A stretch of DNA of 64,000 bases, taken from assembly GCA_028023455.1 (NCBI GenBank), contig JAQFVV010006505.1:1011616-1075615 (forward strand), in the 5' to 3' direction. This DNA comes from Epiperipatus broadwayi (lineage: Eukaryota > Onychophora > Udeonychophora > Euonychophora > Peripatidae). The notes under the pieces were generated by a model that worked only from the letters and a program-made list of their open reading frames with translations, was not told the DNA's origin and made no database searches. The position numbers were made by a program, and so were the translations under genes. Shown here in pieces: positions 23,271 to 33,847 of this stretch; within the stretch, counting starts at the first letter, position 1, and every line of letters begins with the position of its first letter.

Positions 23271-23782
23271 ATAATTTATGGAAATATAAGGGATTTGAAC
23301 TCAGACTTTCAAGCACCCTTCAACTATCCATACTATCTCATACCACTGATACACATGACCACATACATGTAGAAAAGGTAAACCAGCACTCATTAATTTG
23401 ATCCAGATTATCATCAACTACATATATATATATAATCAGTGCTCAGTTTATTTTAAGATAGCAAATCCTCATACTTTAATGGGCAGGCTTCAATCCACTC
23501 CAACTCTTCAGCCATCCATACCATTGAAAATCTGATGATGGAAAGCCCAAATCCCATGCTGATGCTAATATTATTGTCATGACAATGTTGACCTCAAGTC
23601 ACTCTGACCCCTCATGTACAGGACCATATCCATTTAAATACATAGAAGAGGGATTAGCATGGGATTTGGGCTTTCCATCATCAGATTTTCAATGGTAGGG
23701 ATGGCTGAAGAGTTGGAGAAGTCTGTCCATTAAAGTATGAGGATTTGCTATCTTAATATAAACTCAGCACTGGTTATATATA

Positions 23783-24310
23783 TCATCATCCTCATCAACC
23801 ATTATCAATCCACTGCAGGATGAAGGTCTCTCCAAGTTTAATCCACCTCTGATTTTTAGCTTCTCTTCTCCACATCACCCCTGCACACTTTCTTATTTCA
23901 TCCATCTATCTCACATGTGGTCTCTTTCTGGGTCTTTTACAATCTCTTGGAATCCAGTTTAAAATTTCAATTGTCCATCTATTATCATCTCTTCTAGCAA
24001 TATGTCCAGCCCAACTCCACTTCAATCTTTTAATTTTTTCAATGAGGTCAATAACAGCTGTTTGTTCTTTTACCCATACATTGAGTTTTCGATCTCTTCT
24101 TGTTACTCCCAACATGCATCTCTCCATATTTCTTTGAGTGGTCTGTAGTCTCTGTATTGCTCTTCTATTAAGTGTCCAAGTCTCAGATCTATAAGTAAGA
24201 ACTGGTAAAACACATTTGTTATAAAACGTCTTTTTCAAACACATAGGCATATTTCCTTTTAATACCAAGTTATTTCTACAAAAGCATTCCAACCAAGTTT
24301 AATTCTATGA
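23783..24310 (-). pseudogene. RTE-type LINE, 3' end of ORF2 and tail
   Basis: The minus-strand frame 24,292-23,906 (128 codons) continues, after breaks, to the LINE tail. It shows the characteristic RTE C-terminal region: VLTYRSETWTLNRRAIQRLQ, RNMERCMLG, LKWSWAGHIARRDDNRWT and LNWIPRDCKRPRKRP. This part follows the RT domain and carries no catalytic residues. The 3' end is the ATC-repeat at 23,785-23,805. The copy is 5' truncated, as usual for LINE insertions. It sits inside the right arm of the foldback element. Confidence 0.85.
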
Positions 24311-24337
24311 TTAATTTCATATATATATATGAGATAA

Positions 24338-24394
24338 TAATCTGAACCAACTGATGAGTGCTGGTTTAGCATGAAATACGCATATTGGTGACTA
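24338..24394 (+). ncRNA. Hammerhead ribozyme, type I, near-intact
   Basis: In order: TAATC (24,338-24,342), bulge TGAA, CCAA (24,347-24,350), core CTGATGA (24,351-24,357), stem II GTGCT-GGTTT-AGCAT, GAA (24,373-24,375), stem III ATAC/GCAT, cleavage base A (24,384), TTGG (24,385-24,388), T, GACTA (24,390-24,394). TTGG pairs with CCAA, and GACTA with TAATC with one mismatch. All invariant core bases are present. One mismatch in stem III and a G-T closing pair in stem II may lower activity. Confidence 0.85.
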
Positions 24395-24739
24395 TTTATC
24401 TTTTCTACATGTATCTAGTCATGTGTATCAATGATATGAGATAGTATGGATAGTTGAAGGGTGCTTGAAAGTCAGTTTAAATTCCATTTATTTACAACTA
24501 GGCTCCAGAAATGTGAAGAGTGCCTGTGTTTCAAATATTTATAATTTATGAAAAGGTGGCCATTAACATGAGAATTGTAATGATATATAAGATTTGAATA
24601 TTGACACTGGATTCTACTCAAGATGGCATAAACTGCTGTAGTTATTTATTTTATATAGCCATATTGAAATTTTTATTGTTGTTTCTTAAGTATTTTTAAT
24701 TATATATATAATATAAATAAAATATCCGTTAATTAAAAC

Positions 24740-24900
24740 AAAATTGTAATCCTAATAAAACTTTAACGGTAATAAACTATTATAATCAGTCTTTAAATCT
24801 GCAGAAGTACTTTCGGTTAATTTCTTAAACCTGCAAATTTAAAGACTGTTTATAATAGTTTATTACCGTTAAATTTATTATTTTATTGGGATTAATTATA
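24740..24900. mobile_element. Palindromic element (MITE-like)
   Basis: Arms of about 60 bp: ttgtaatcctaataaa...taacggtaataaactattata...cagtctttaaatctgcag and its inverse ending attgggattaatt. The spacer is about 30 bp (aagtactttcggttaatttcttaaac). No coding capacity. Confidence 0.7.
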
Positions 24901-24991
24901 TACATATAACTGAATATGAGTTATAGTTCAAAAAGAAAAAAAATAGCTTTCCAGAACCTAGGAATATAAAACTAAATTTCCACTGACAACT

Positions 24992-25100
24992 CTTTTTTAT
25001 GTTGGTGGACGAGAGGTCAGCACATCTGCCTTACAAGCAGTTGTCCCGGGTTAGCGGGTTCGCTTCTTGGCCGATGCTATGACACATGAAAAAGAAAAAA
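24992..25100 (+). mobile_element. tRNA-derived SINE
   Basis: It starts tgttggtggacgagaggtcagc, has B-box-like gggttcgcttcttgg, and ends gatgctatgacacatg plus A-rich tail. The word aactctttt occurs on both sides (about 24,982 and 25,100), a 9-bp target duplication. The homologous site in the copy at about 9230 lacks the SINE. Confidence 0.8.
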
Positions 25101-25432
25101 AACTCTTTTAATTTATAATTATCTCTGCATGAAAGCTCTAAACAAAATACCTTTGTTTTTTTTACACCATCCTCTCCAATAATGAATAATGTGGGCCCAT
25201 TATTCTTAATCTTTCAAAAAAAAAAAACTTTTTTTTCTTTTCTTTTCTGTTTTTTCCCCTGTAATTAATCTTGAATAATAGGTTACTGAGTTGTTGTTCC
25301 TTTTCTGTTTTTTCCTCTTTAATTAATATTGAATAATAGGTTACTGAGTTGTTGTTTTTTATCTTTTTATTTTATTTATAATTCTACAATAGAATTGTAG
25401 ATTATTTTTTTATTTTCCAAAATTTAATTAAG

Positions 25433-25526
25433 TTGTCAGCGCAGCTGCCTTGCAAGCAAATGTTGGTTGCAGACGGTTGTGGGTTCGCCTCCCGGCTGAT
25501 GCTATGACATATGGGGGGGGGGGAAT
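25433..25526 (+). mobile_element. tRNA-derived SINE, 5'-truncated
   Basis: It lacks the first A-box bases, has gtgggttcgcctcccggctgatgctatgaca, and ends in a G-run. taattaag flanks it on both sides. The matching site at about 9766 (aatctaatcaag) is empty. Confidence 0.75.
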
Positions 25527-25949
25527 CTAATTAAGTTTTTTATTTTTTAAAAAATATAATTATATGGCTTAAATTTTTTTTAATCTATTTTTTTTATGTT
25601 TAAAACATTATATTAAATTTATTTCTTTACAAGTAGTTTAAGACATTTTGTTTGATTTCTTTATTTCTTTAATCCGAGTAATACATTCTGATATATATAT
25701 AACATATATGCACATTATAAAAGAATGCATTTTAATCAAAGCATTTATCCCTTTATTTAATTATATATACATGTGTATTTTATAATAATTTTTAATACAT
25801 CACTAAAGGGTTATTATTTTGTTGATGTGCTGATAAATGTCCATCTTTCAGACTCTGTTCACAGCATTATGATATATTAGATAAACTAAATTTACGAATA
25901 TCATATGTTCTAACCAACACTTATTTATTTACAAATCAAACATTTTTAT

Positions 25950-26038
25950 AGTCAAGCGTTGGTGGCCTAGCGGTTAGCATAGCTGCCTTCAAAGCAGCTG
26001 GCCCGGTTTCGCTTCCACAACGCTTTGACATATAAAAA
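25950..26038 (+). mobile_element. tRNA-derived SINE, 12-bp target duplication
   Basis: An 89-bp insertion between two copies of aaacatttttat (25,938-25,949 and 26,039-26,050). It contains tggcctagcggttagcat (A-box-like), cggtttcgcttcc (B-box-like), and ends ctttgacatat plus A-tail. Best preserved example of the subfamily seen at 300-385. Confidence 0.88.
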
Positions 26039-26050
26039 AAACATTTTTAT

Positions 26051-26811
26051 TGTTTTAAATTCTTACATTCATTTTAAACACAGACATAGATTCTAAGGTA
26101 CTCACGTATTAGACCTCCTGCCTGTGTTTGCAATGGCAAAATGCAATAGTTGCGACTGTTTAAAGTGGCACTCTCCACCACAACCTACCCCCTCCACTGG
26201 AGAAAGGTATGACATTCTGCCATCAGAAACATAAACGTCAAATACATAACTTAAGTTTAGAAACTTTCGTATTAGTTTATTTTCTTCAACTAATTATCTC
26301 ACACTACTCCTTAAATTATTTTGTCACTATGTTTATTACAAATATCTGGCTTTAAATATTGAATGGCTTAGTTTAATACATGATATGTGTTATAACTGAA
26401 ATGCATATTAGGTGTGATGTGTTTATGTATAAATCACGTCATATCTCATTGATATTTTGACAACATTCTATTGGCTAATTTTAAGAAGTTGCTAAGAGTG
26501 ATGTGATTGACATACGTTAACCATTTGACTAAGTACACTTATGGTTAATATATGTATTGAGATAAAATGGTCTCACAGCACACAGCACAGCATACTATGT
26601 GTACTACATATATTTTTAAAGAAAAAAATGAAACCAGCCAAAATTTACATATTTATTTAAAATAAAATCTAAAATAGTTTAGATATTGATTAAAGAGGTA
26701 TATTTGATATTTTTAAAACTATAAAAAAGGCTTATTTTTATTAAACTTATTTCTGATTTTTTTTAGAAAAAGTAAAACTCTTTATAGAACAAAGAAAGAA
26801 ATATAACAAAG
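26051..26811. other. AT-rich stretch, no gene seen
   Basis: A short less AT-rich patch at 26,110-26,220 (ccaccacaacctaccccctccact) may be another old repeat. Nothing coding. Confidence 0.45.
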
Positions 26812-27470
26812 TTAGGGTGACCAGATATCCCAATTTTTTGGGAATTGTCCCTATTTTTGATTTGATGTCCCAATGTTCCTGAAATGTCTTGTCAGGACTG
26901 TTGTATGTCCTGATATTCAAATACTCATAATTATTATTTGTCTTACATAAATAATTCATTGGAAAAATGATAGTTTCTTGGTCTTCTCTGTCCATTTTCA
27001 ATCTCTACAAAACTTCAGACAAATTCTAACACCAAAACAAAGCTTGCTATTACATTATATGGTCGGGTTCTCAAGCGAGACGTATTCTTGCATTCAGCCT
27101 CACCTTGGAGCATGTGCAGTAGGATTTTTATAGAAAATTTGAACTGTGCTTACACCTGCTTTGATTGACAGTTTAGTTTTATTAGTTCTTTGTTGATATT
27201 AATTTTCTATAGTGATAAAATTAATAGAAATATAATCTTAAACAATAGGTGACATGCCAAAGAGGAAGGGTACTTACAATGATGAATATACACAGGAATG
27301 GAGTTTTATTAAAAAAAAAGGATGCAATGCCATAAAAGTGATTGGTTGTTATGTCCCAATTTCTGATCAAACCAGTCTTGTCATCCTAAACAAAGTTGTT
27401 TTTTCTTTATACTGTGTATTAAACCAGCAAGCGTCACATGATCACATTGCCAATACTAGCACATAATTGT
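26812..27470 (+). pseudogene. hAT-like transposon 5' end with BED-type transposase start
   Basis: At 26,812 the sequence agggtgaccagatatccc resembles the terminal repeats of some hAT elements (CAGGGT...CCA). From 27,254 a 70-codon frame begins MPKRKGTYNDEYTQEWSFIK, typical of the N-terminus of hAT-type transposases related to SCAND3/ZMYM-like proteins, whose next part is a BED zinc finger. Similarity fades after about 35 residues and the expected CxxC...HxxxH is absent. It looks like a truncated 5' piece. The link between terminus and frame is inference. Confidence 0.5.
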
Positions 27471-27900
27471 TTATAAACAAAGCAAAGCAAAACTCCATAT
27501 AGTAGTGCCACCTGTGCTAAACAGAGTAATCAATGGATGCCAGAAGGCTTGTGCATAAAATCCCTATCTAATGCCTACTCATCCAATATCCCCAGACTAG
27601 TTTCTGGCTTGTGGCCTTTGTCAGATAAAAGGTGGCTGCTAGAGGGTTGCATTAGATCCTAAAAATCCTAAGATCTAGATGCAGTGCTCTCAGATCCAAA
27701 GCTCCTCACTGACGAAGTCCACAAGCCAGAAACTAGTCTGGGGATATTGGATGAGTAGGCATTAGATAGGGATTTTATGCACAAGCCAAGCCTTCTGGCA
27801 TCCATTGTTTATTCTGTTTAGCACAGGTGGCACTACTATATGGAGTTTTGCTTTGCTTTTTTAATGTGTATTAATTATAAACAATTCTATAATCCATTTT
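27430..27900. mobile_element. Foldback hammerhead-family element, long palindrome
   Basis: The left arm (gcaaaactccatatagtagtgccacc...atcaatggatgcc...ttgtgcataaaatccc...ccagactagtttctgg) is mirrored on the right to 27,860, with the centre near 27,665. Outer flanks (aattgtttataaac / ttataaacaatt) pair as well. The left-arm core reads CTGACAA and is dead; the right arm carries an intact core (see next). Confidence 0.8.
27694..27752 (+). ncRNA. Hammerhead-like ribozyme of the foldback family
   Basis: In order: ATCCAA (27,694-27,699), bulge AGCT, CCTCA (27,704-27,708), core CTGACGA (27,709-27,715; position 7 may be any base), stem II region A-GTC-CACAA-GCC-A, GAA (27,729-27,731), stem III ACT/AGT, cleavage base C (27,738), TGGGG (27,739-27,743), ATA, TTGGAT (27,747-27,752). 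TGGGG pairs with CCTCA and TTGGAT with ATCCAA. Weak point: stem II is short, with one mismatch and no G-C closing pair; sister copies have GGC/GCC. Confidence 0.7.
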
Positions 27901-28640
27901 TATTTACAGGATTATGAACTGTTTAAAATATTTTTGCATTGATAAATGTAAATTGAAAAATATGACAATTATAGTTTAATTATTATCTTATTTTATTAAT
28001 AAAGATAAAAATAATTAACTGTAATTGCCTTGTTTTAAAATTCCACTGTATTCTATTCCTTTTTGCTTTTAGTTGTTTGTTTTTTTAATTAAGTAATTAA
28101 TTTATCTTTTTTAGATTAATCTATTATCTTATCAACCAGGAATTTTCCAAAATTTAATTAAATTTCTGCCAATAAGATAGTTTATAAAAGATCACATGTC
28201 ATTAATTATTTTATTTTTCTATTTCTAATTTGGATATTACATTTTGTTTCCATTTACTTCAATTACCATTATTTCAATTTACATTATGTTTTGATATTAT
28301 ACCCTATTTCTTTTTCTTTCTACAACATTAATTTTTTCTTAGAATTCCATTAGGATTCTGAATCTAAATTTAAAACAAATCAGATTTTTTTCCTCATCCT
28401 TGCAATTCAATTAATAAAACTCTACTAATTTTCTTTCCTTGTTCTTATCTTATCAATGTACTTGCTACTTTAGTTTATATTACTGTATTTTTAGGTATCA
28501 ATATGACTTATGCTTTATTTCTTAAATTCTTCTCTTTCATTTAGCAAACTATAAACAAGTACATTTAACACACACATATATATATATATATATATATGTC
28601 TTACAATATATATATATATGAGAGTGTTATATCACACTTC
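27901..28640. other. AT-rich stretch, microsatellite
   Basis: No gene seen. It holds a (TA)n tract at about 28,575-28,620. Confidence 0.5.
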
Positions 28641-28848
28641 TTTTGGTTTGAGAGGTAAAAAGGCATCAATTAGATATTGACCAATTTTAGCTCTAATGGT
28701 GGAACTTATATTTCTTCTCTTTTTTTCTATATCCGTCTCAGTATATTGATCAAACATAATAAAATCACAGAGGGTGACCATTTTTAGACTCTACCTTATT
28801 TGCTACAGTAGTTTTATGCTGATCAAACCTAATTTAATTTCTTTTGTT

Positions 28849-29120
28849 AAGACTCCAGGGACAAATTTCATAAAATATGGATGTGGAATGTGGAGTTTGG
28901 ATATTCAGAAAATGGCAGGACAATTCTGTTGCCCATTTGACATCCTAAATTTCATTGATATTAATAAGCTGGGAATTTCTCTTTAAGACTCCAGGGACAA
29001 ATTTCATAAAATATGGATGTGGAATGTGGAGTTTGGATATTCAGAAAATGGCAGGACAATTCTACTGCCCATTTGACATCCTAAATTTCATTGATATTAA
29101 TAAGCTGGAAATTTCTCTTC
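28849..29120 (+). repeat. 136-bp tandem duplication
   Basis: The unit starting aagactccagggacaaattt occurs at 28,849-28,984 and 28,985-29,120, with very few differences. It lies just upstream of the Penelope coding region and probably belongs to its 5' terminal region. Confidence 0.85.
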
Positions 29121-29429
29121 CAGTGCATTTGATGGGCCCAAGACTTTCTCTACTGGATCCCCATTCCCAAAAATAACTGGATGCCCCTTGATTATTGACA
29201 GGTCTATTTTCCAAATAAAATGTGACCACAAATCTCTCAACATCTTTCCATGCACACATGACTCTCAAATAACTCTATTTTTACACAACCATCATTCATA
29301 TATTGTTAATTATTTATTTATTTGTTTGGTCACACTATTCTGCCTTATTGGCAATTATAAGCTGGGTTAGTTTCTTATCTTTCTATCTTACTATTATTCC
29401 TTTTTAGTTTTATCACTTTTCTTTTATGG

Positions 29430-31213
29430 TTATTATTATTCATTTAATATTATATATTCTTTTAGACTTGGTTGCATTTTTTTGCAGATGGGAAAATGGG
29501 ATGCCTTCCTGGATACCTTTTGAGAAAATTGTTTGTAATGTTGAATCAGCTCTCGAAAAAATAGATTCTTCATCGGCTGATTTGGCTAAAGCCGAGATTT
29601 GCAATATTTTAAAAAAAGCTGAGCTTCCTAAAAATAATATTTCAAAGAAAGAAAGACAAGCATTAAATAATATAAAATTGGACAAATCAATTGTTGTACT
29701 TCCACCTGATGCTACTGTTGTTATGGATCGTGAAAGTTACCATAATAAAATCTTAGATTTGCTTAATGATAAAACTTATAAATCATCAGAAAGAGATCAT
29801 ACTACATATTTGGAAAAAACAACAAAAGCCATTATTAATAAATTGCCTTTTGAAACAGAGATAAAAAATAAAATAATCCCTGCGAAAAATCATATGTTCA
29901 TCCAAAATTTTATGGACTCCCAAAAGTTCACAAACCAGATACTCCCCTTCGTCCAATAGTAAGCACAATAGGATCTCCAACTCATATTTTAGCTAGATAT
30001 TTCTCTGATTTCATTAAACCTACATTCCCATCTATTAAATCATATATTAAAAACTCTTTTCACTAATGACATTCTGGTCAGTTTTGATGTTGTGTCTTTG
30101 TTTACAAACATTCCAATTGATGAAGCTTTAAATGTAATCTCGCAACGCTGCAATTTACCAAACCATGTTATTGCTTTGATTAAACATTGTCTCTTAAATA
30201 CATATTTTGTATACAATGGACAGCATTACAGACAAGTTTTTGATACTCCTATGGGCTCACCTATCTCAGGAGTAATAGCTGATTTATTCATAGAAATATA
30301 GAAACTAGTGCTTTAGAATCATCATCTTTAAAACCTCTCATTTGGCTCAGATACATAGATGACACTTTTGTCATATGGCAACATGGAAAAAATGAATTAG
30401 ATAATTTTTTCTTACATTTTAATAATATGCATCCTCATATTAAATTTACAATGGAGCCAGAGTCTGATGGAAAACTCCCTTTTCTTGATGTTCTAGTCAC
30501 CAGAACACCAAATAGTTTATCTTTTTCAATTTACGGAAAGAATACACACACTGACAGATATTTACATTTCCAACTCAGTTTCTGTAGCAAAAACTCTTTT
30601 AAATAGAGCAATTAACCTTTCAGATAAATCACATATGAAAAAAGAAATAAATCATATTGTTTTATTAGCAAATAGTTATAATTATAAATTTATTAAACAA
30701 GCCTTATTTCAAGCCCAAAATGGACAAAATAGGAAACAAAAAGATGATACTTCAGCTATTAGGATTTGTGTTCCATATGTAAAAGGAACTACAGACAGTA
30801 TTGGGCATATATTAAAATGCTATAATATAAATACAGCATTTTCTACTCATCAAAAGATCAGCAATATAATAATCAAGCCTAAGGATTCAATCCCTCTTGA
30901 ATCTCATGGTGTTTATCAAATCTCATGTGAAAATTGTAAAACTTCTTACATAGGTATGAGTAATCATCACATCAGTGTTAGGAAAGATAAGCATACGAAT
31001 GCAGTTAAACAACACTCATCATCATCAGCACTCTCACTCCATACTATAGATTCAGGTCATAAAATTGATTTTTCTAGTACCAGGATCATATGCAGATGTG
31101 ATAATCTCTACCAGTGCAAAATCAGAGAATCCATTGAGATACTTAAAAGGCCAGATTGTATCAATAAGCGAGATGATACATGCAAACTTCCTACTACTTG
31201 GAAAGATTTCTAA
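29430..31213 (+). pseudogene. Penelope-like element polyprotein (RT + GIY-YIG), broken
   Basis: Penelope-like elements encode one protein with a telomerase-related RT and, in many animals, a C-terminal GIY-YIG nickase that opens the target. Here the N-terminal part is 29,486-29,955. A frame break follows; then RT motifs FDVVSLFTNIP (30,080), TPMGSPISG (30,247) and YIDDTFVIW (30,352) are all present, so the catalytic Asp residues survive. After a stop at 30,301 and another break near 30,570 the frame 30,635-31,213 carries the linker and GIY-YIG: GVYQISC (30,908), SYIGMS (30,947), VRKDKH and the Glu of RESIEI. The tail region to about 31,370 contains aaaacgtc, a decayed hammerhead end. Confidence 0.9.
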
Positions 31214-31380
31214 AAAAAAACATTCTTAACATTTTTGCTATTGGTGGAACTTTAACGTTTTTTTTTTCAAATCAGTGATTGTAGCGCCTCTACAACCATC
31301 TTTCTACCTTTTATCACCCAATAGATGATTTGTGTGATCAAGTCAAAACGTCGGTATATAAATATTTAAATTTTTAACAC
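31214..31380 (+). repeat. Penelope 3' terminal region with decayed hammerhead
   Basis: tggtggaact appears here (31,235) and upstream of the coding region (about 28,700), suggesting terminal repeats of the pLTR type. At 31,322-31,358 the sequence TAGATGATTTG-TGTGAT-CAAGTC-AAAACGTC retains a six-pair stem II and the AACGTC end, but the core and the G of GAAA are mutated. Confidence 0.5.
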
Positions 31381-31554
31381 AGATGAACCCGCAAAATATG
31401 TCTTTTATATATGCAACCCATGAAAATCTTCATATCAACATATATATATTATGCCAGTGTTTAAATACCAGAAGTAGCAAGTTAGGCTTTGATCCAAGAA
31501 TTGTATGCTCACATATCCATAAATCTATCACTGTGACATTCCTCAAACAATTTG

Positions 31555-32060
31555 TTATTATCATCATTATTTTTAATCATTATCAATCGACTGCCAGATG
31601 CGGGTCTCTCCAAGTTCAATTCATCTTCTCCAATAAATAGACTCTCTTTTCTATATTGCCTCAGCAAACTTTCTTATTTCATCTATCCATCTCTCATGTA
31701 GTCTCTTTCTATGTCTTCTACAATCTCTTGGAATTCAGTTTAAGATTTCAACTGTCCATCTATGATCATTTCTTTTAACAATATGTCCATCCCAAATCCA
31801 GTCTCTTAATTATGTCAGTAACACCTTTTGTTATCTCACTCACTCATTTTATTTTTGATTTTTTACTCCTAACATGCATCTCTCTATACTTCATTATATG
31901 GTCTGAAGTCTCAGTACTGCTTTTCTGTTACATGTCCAAGTCCCAGATCTGTAATTATGAACTGGCAAAATACATTTATTTAAAACCTTCCTTTTCAAGC
32001 ACATCTGCATATTTTCTTTTAATATCAAATTATTTCTATCAAAAGCAATAATAGTAATAC
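31555..32060 (-). pseudogene. RTE-type LINE 3' fragment, second copy
   Basis: It is parallel to 23,783-24,292: on the minus strand the frame near 32,040-31,894 has LILKENMQMCLKRKVLNKCILP and YRSGTWTCNRKAVLRLQT. The rest down to the ATC-rich 3' tail at about 31,560 has many frameshifts. Older than the 35.4-kb copy. Confidence 0.75.
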
Positions 32061-32179
32061 TTATGGTTTGGTTCAGGGTCAATGTAACTGAAATCTGGAG
32101 TTCAAGGTCCAAGAACAGTAGCCCTGGTGTTACTCCTTATGAACTTCAAAACAATGAAGCCATTCAATTTTTGTATATT

Positions 32180-32420
32180 TAAAACAGGCAAAACTCACTG
32201 TATGTATTGCCACACACAGCAAGCTAGATTAATCAATGGATGCCAGAAAGCTTGTGCATAAAATCCCCATCTAGTGCCCACTCATCCAATATCCCCAGAC
32301 TAGTTTCTGGCTCTGGCCTTCATCAATGAGGAGCCTTGGATCTGAGAGCACTGCACCTAGATCTTAAATGCAACCATCCAGCAACCATCTTTTATCTCCA
32401 TTTAACTACAAAACTATGAG
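32180..32420 (-). repeat. Foldback hammerhead-family repeat, single arm
   Basis: It runs caggcaaaactcactgtatgtattgcc...atcaatggatgcc...atccccagactagtttctgg...catcaatgaggagcc. On the minus strand stem I (TGGGG-ATA-TTGGAT with ATCCAA-GGCT-CCTCA), stem II GGC/GCC and GAAACTAGTC are perfect, but the core is TTGATGA instead of CTGATGA, so it is probably inactive. Confidence 0.75.
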
Positions 32421-32574
32421 ACTTAAACTGAAAACACCTTAATGTTTTCAATCCAAGCCCATTAGCTTATATAGTCATATAGGTCTGAACTCACTTCAGT
32501 ACCCATACATTTTGGCATCTTTGGTTCTTTAATAACGATATCCACCACTATCCTATTAGGCAGGATTGGTTTTA

Positions 32575-32860
32575 AGCCAATAAACATCACATGACCACCA
32601 CTTCTTAGCTTGTGTATAACTGTTATTAAAACAGGCAAAACTCACTATATATATTTCCACACACAGCAAGCTAAAAACTAGTCTGGGGATATTGGATGAG
32701 TAGGCACTAGATGGGGATTTTATGCACAAGCCTTCTGGCATCCATTGATTACTCTAGCTTGCTGTGTGTGGCAATATGTATAATGAGTTTTGCCTGTTTT
32801 AACAACAGTTATACACAAGCATAAGAAGTGGTGGTCATGTGATGTTTATTATATTTTTAA
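32575..32860. mobile_element. Foldback hammerhead-family repeat, palindromic copy
   Basis: The arms begin agccaataaacatcacatgaccaccacttc and end with the inverse gtcatgtgatgtttatta. The centre keeps aaactagtctggggatattgg, the 3' half of the ribozyme, but the core has been deleted at the palindrome centre. Confidence 0.75.
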
Positions 32861-33204
32861 TTATAATATTTACTTATTTATTGGTCATTTGCATTCTAAT
32901 TATAAATGAATGATTTATTTGTATATAATGTAAATTATCTGATCACAGACAGATTATGTTTAATGGATCACATGTGCATAAATCAAGTAAAACTTTTGTA
33001 ATACATTTCTACCAATTGGCATTTCCTTAATATAAGTAGTTTGGCTACTCAATTTTAGAGCAATGTTGTAAACTTTAATGAACCCCATTTCAAATCATTT
33101 ATCCACACATGTTTTCCTGAAGGTTTGTGAAGATGGCGTTTTAGTTGTATTTATATATTGGACTATTTCCATCATCTAATATGAGTATTGAATGCCTCTA
33201 GAAA

Positions 33205-33425
33205 TTTTTTATTTTATTTAAATATTCCAAATACATTCAATAATTAACAATAGTACACAGGTTAATATATGCACAACATTCCAGGAGGTATTCTCCCCTC
33301 TTCTTCAAATGTTGCTGGCTTGACCAGTGACAGTACTAGCATGGGAAATCGAACCTGGACCCTTAGATTCTTTAGCATTGAATTTTTAAGGTAATGCTCT
33401 AGTCAACTGAGTCATCCTTCCAAAG
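33205..33425 (-). repeat. tRNA-derived SINE (second family), inverted copy
   Basis: On the minus strand: actcagttgactagagcattacc (A-box type) and ggtccaggttcgatttcc (B-box type), followed by gctagtactgtcactggtc, an AG-rich part, and attgaatgtatttggaatatttaaat. Mirrors 33,848-34,115. Confidence 0.75.
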
Positions 33426-33449
33426 GTAACAGTGAGTAAAAATTTCATA

Positions 33450-33800
33450 TTCTTATCTATGAAATTCCTCCTGATTTCTTAATTTTTTTTCTAAGAGCAA
33501 AGTTGATTAGTGGTTTCCATACATTATGTATAGTCATACTAGGTTGACTTATGGAGCTGTTTTCCAGTCATGTGAGCAGCTTCTTTAAATTTTCTTCTTT
33601 GTACCTTTTTTTCTCTATTCAAAATATTTGTATTTTCCCAAGGTCTGCTACCTTAGAGACATCTGTTTCATCTCTTCTAATCATCAGTTTGTGTTCTTTT
33701 CAGTAGGATGATTGGTCTCACCAATATACATTCTTTCACATTTTCATGGTATTTCACAGATGCAGCTTTTTGTTTTTGGCATTTCAAGTTTAGGCTTTGT
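33450..33800 (-). pseudogene. Penelope GIY-YIG fragment
   Basis: The minus strand around 33,780-33,710 reads SCICEIP (stop) KCERMYIGETNHP, the GVYEIPC...YIGET signature of the endonuclease domain. Frame breaks follow. It lies between the two inverted SINE copies. Confidence 0.55.
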
Positions 33801-33847
33801 ACATGTTAGAATTCCTCATAGTATGGAATGGCTCTGGAAAGCTATTC

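Larger units (their letters stand above)
23280..24520. mobile_element. Large foldback of two SINE-like hammerhead repeats, split by a LINE
   Basis: The left arm (23,285-23,600) reads ggatttgaactcagactttcaag...gaaaaggtaaaccagcactc, then aatcagtgctcag, then tctgatgatggaaagccc. The right arm repeats all of this inverted from about 23,650 to 23,780 and again from about 24,325 to 24,490, interrupted by the RTE fragment 23,783-24,310. The left ribozyme is ruined (the core reads TTAATGA); the right one (24,338-24,394) is nearly intact. A B-box-like gagttcaaatccc lies at 23,290-23,302 (minus). Confidence 0.75.
24900..25880. repeat. Dispersed about 1-kb AT-rich repeat, copy 2
   Basis: Copy of 9150-10,050 (same landmarks in order), with SINE insertions at about 24,994-25,100 and 25,433-25,525 and a local duplication of ttttctgttttttcc...ggttactgagttgttg around 25,230-25,360. 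Confidence 0.6.

Noticed and set aside
25950-26038. Functional tRNA gene
   Set aside because: A- and B-box-like words are present, but no cloverleaf with an anticodon arm forms, and the target duplications plus A-tail show a SINE insertion. The same holds for the other tRNA-like copies, including 33,857-33,923.
27254-27466. Host gene for a 70-residue protein
   Set aside because: The first half matches the N-terminus of hAT-type transposases and the second half has no similarity; it is a truncated transposon piece.
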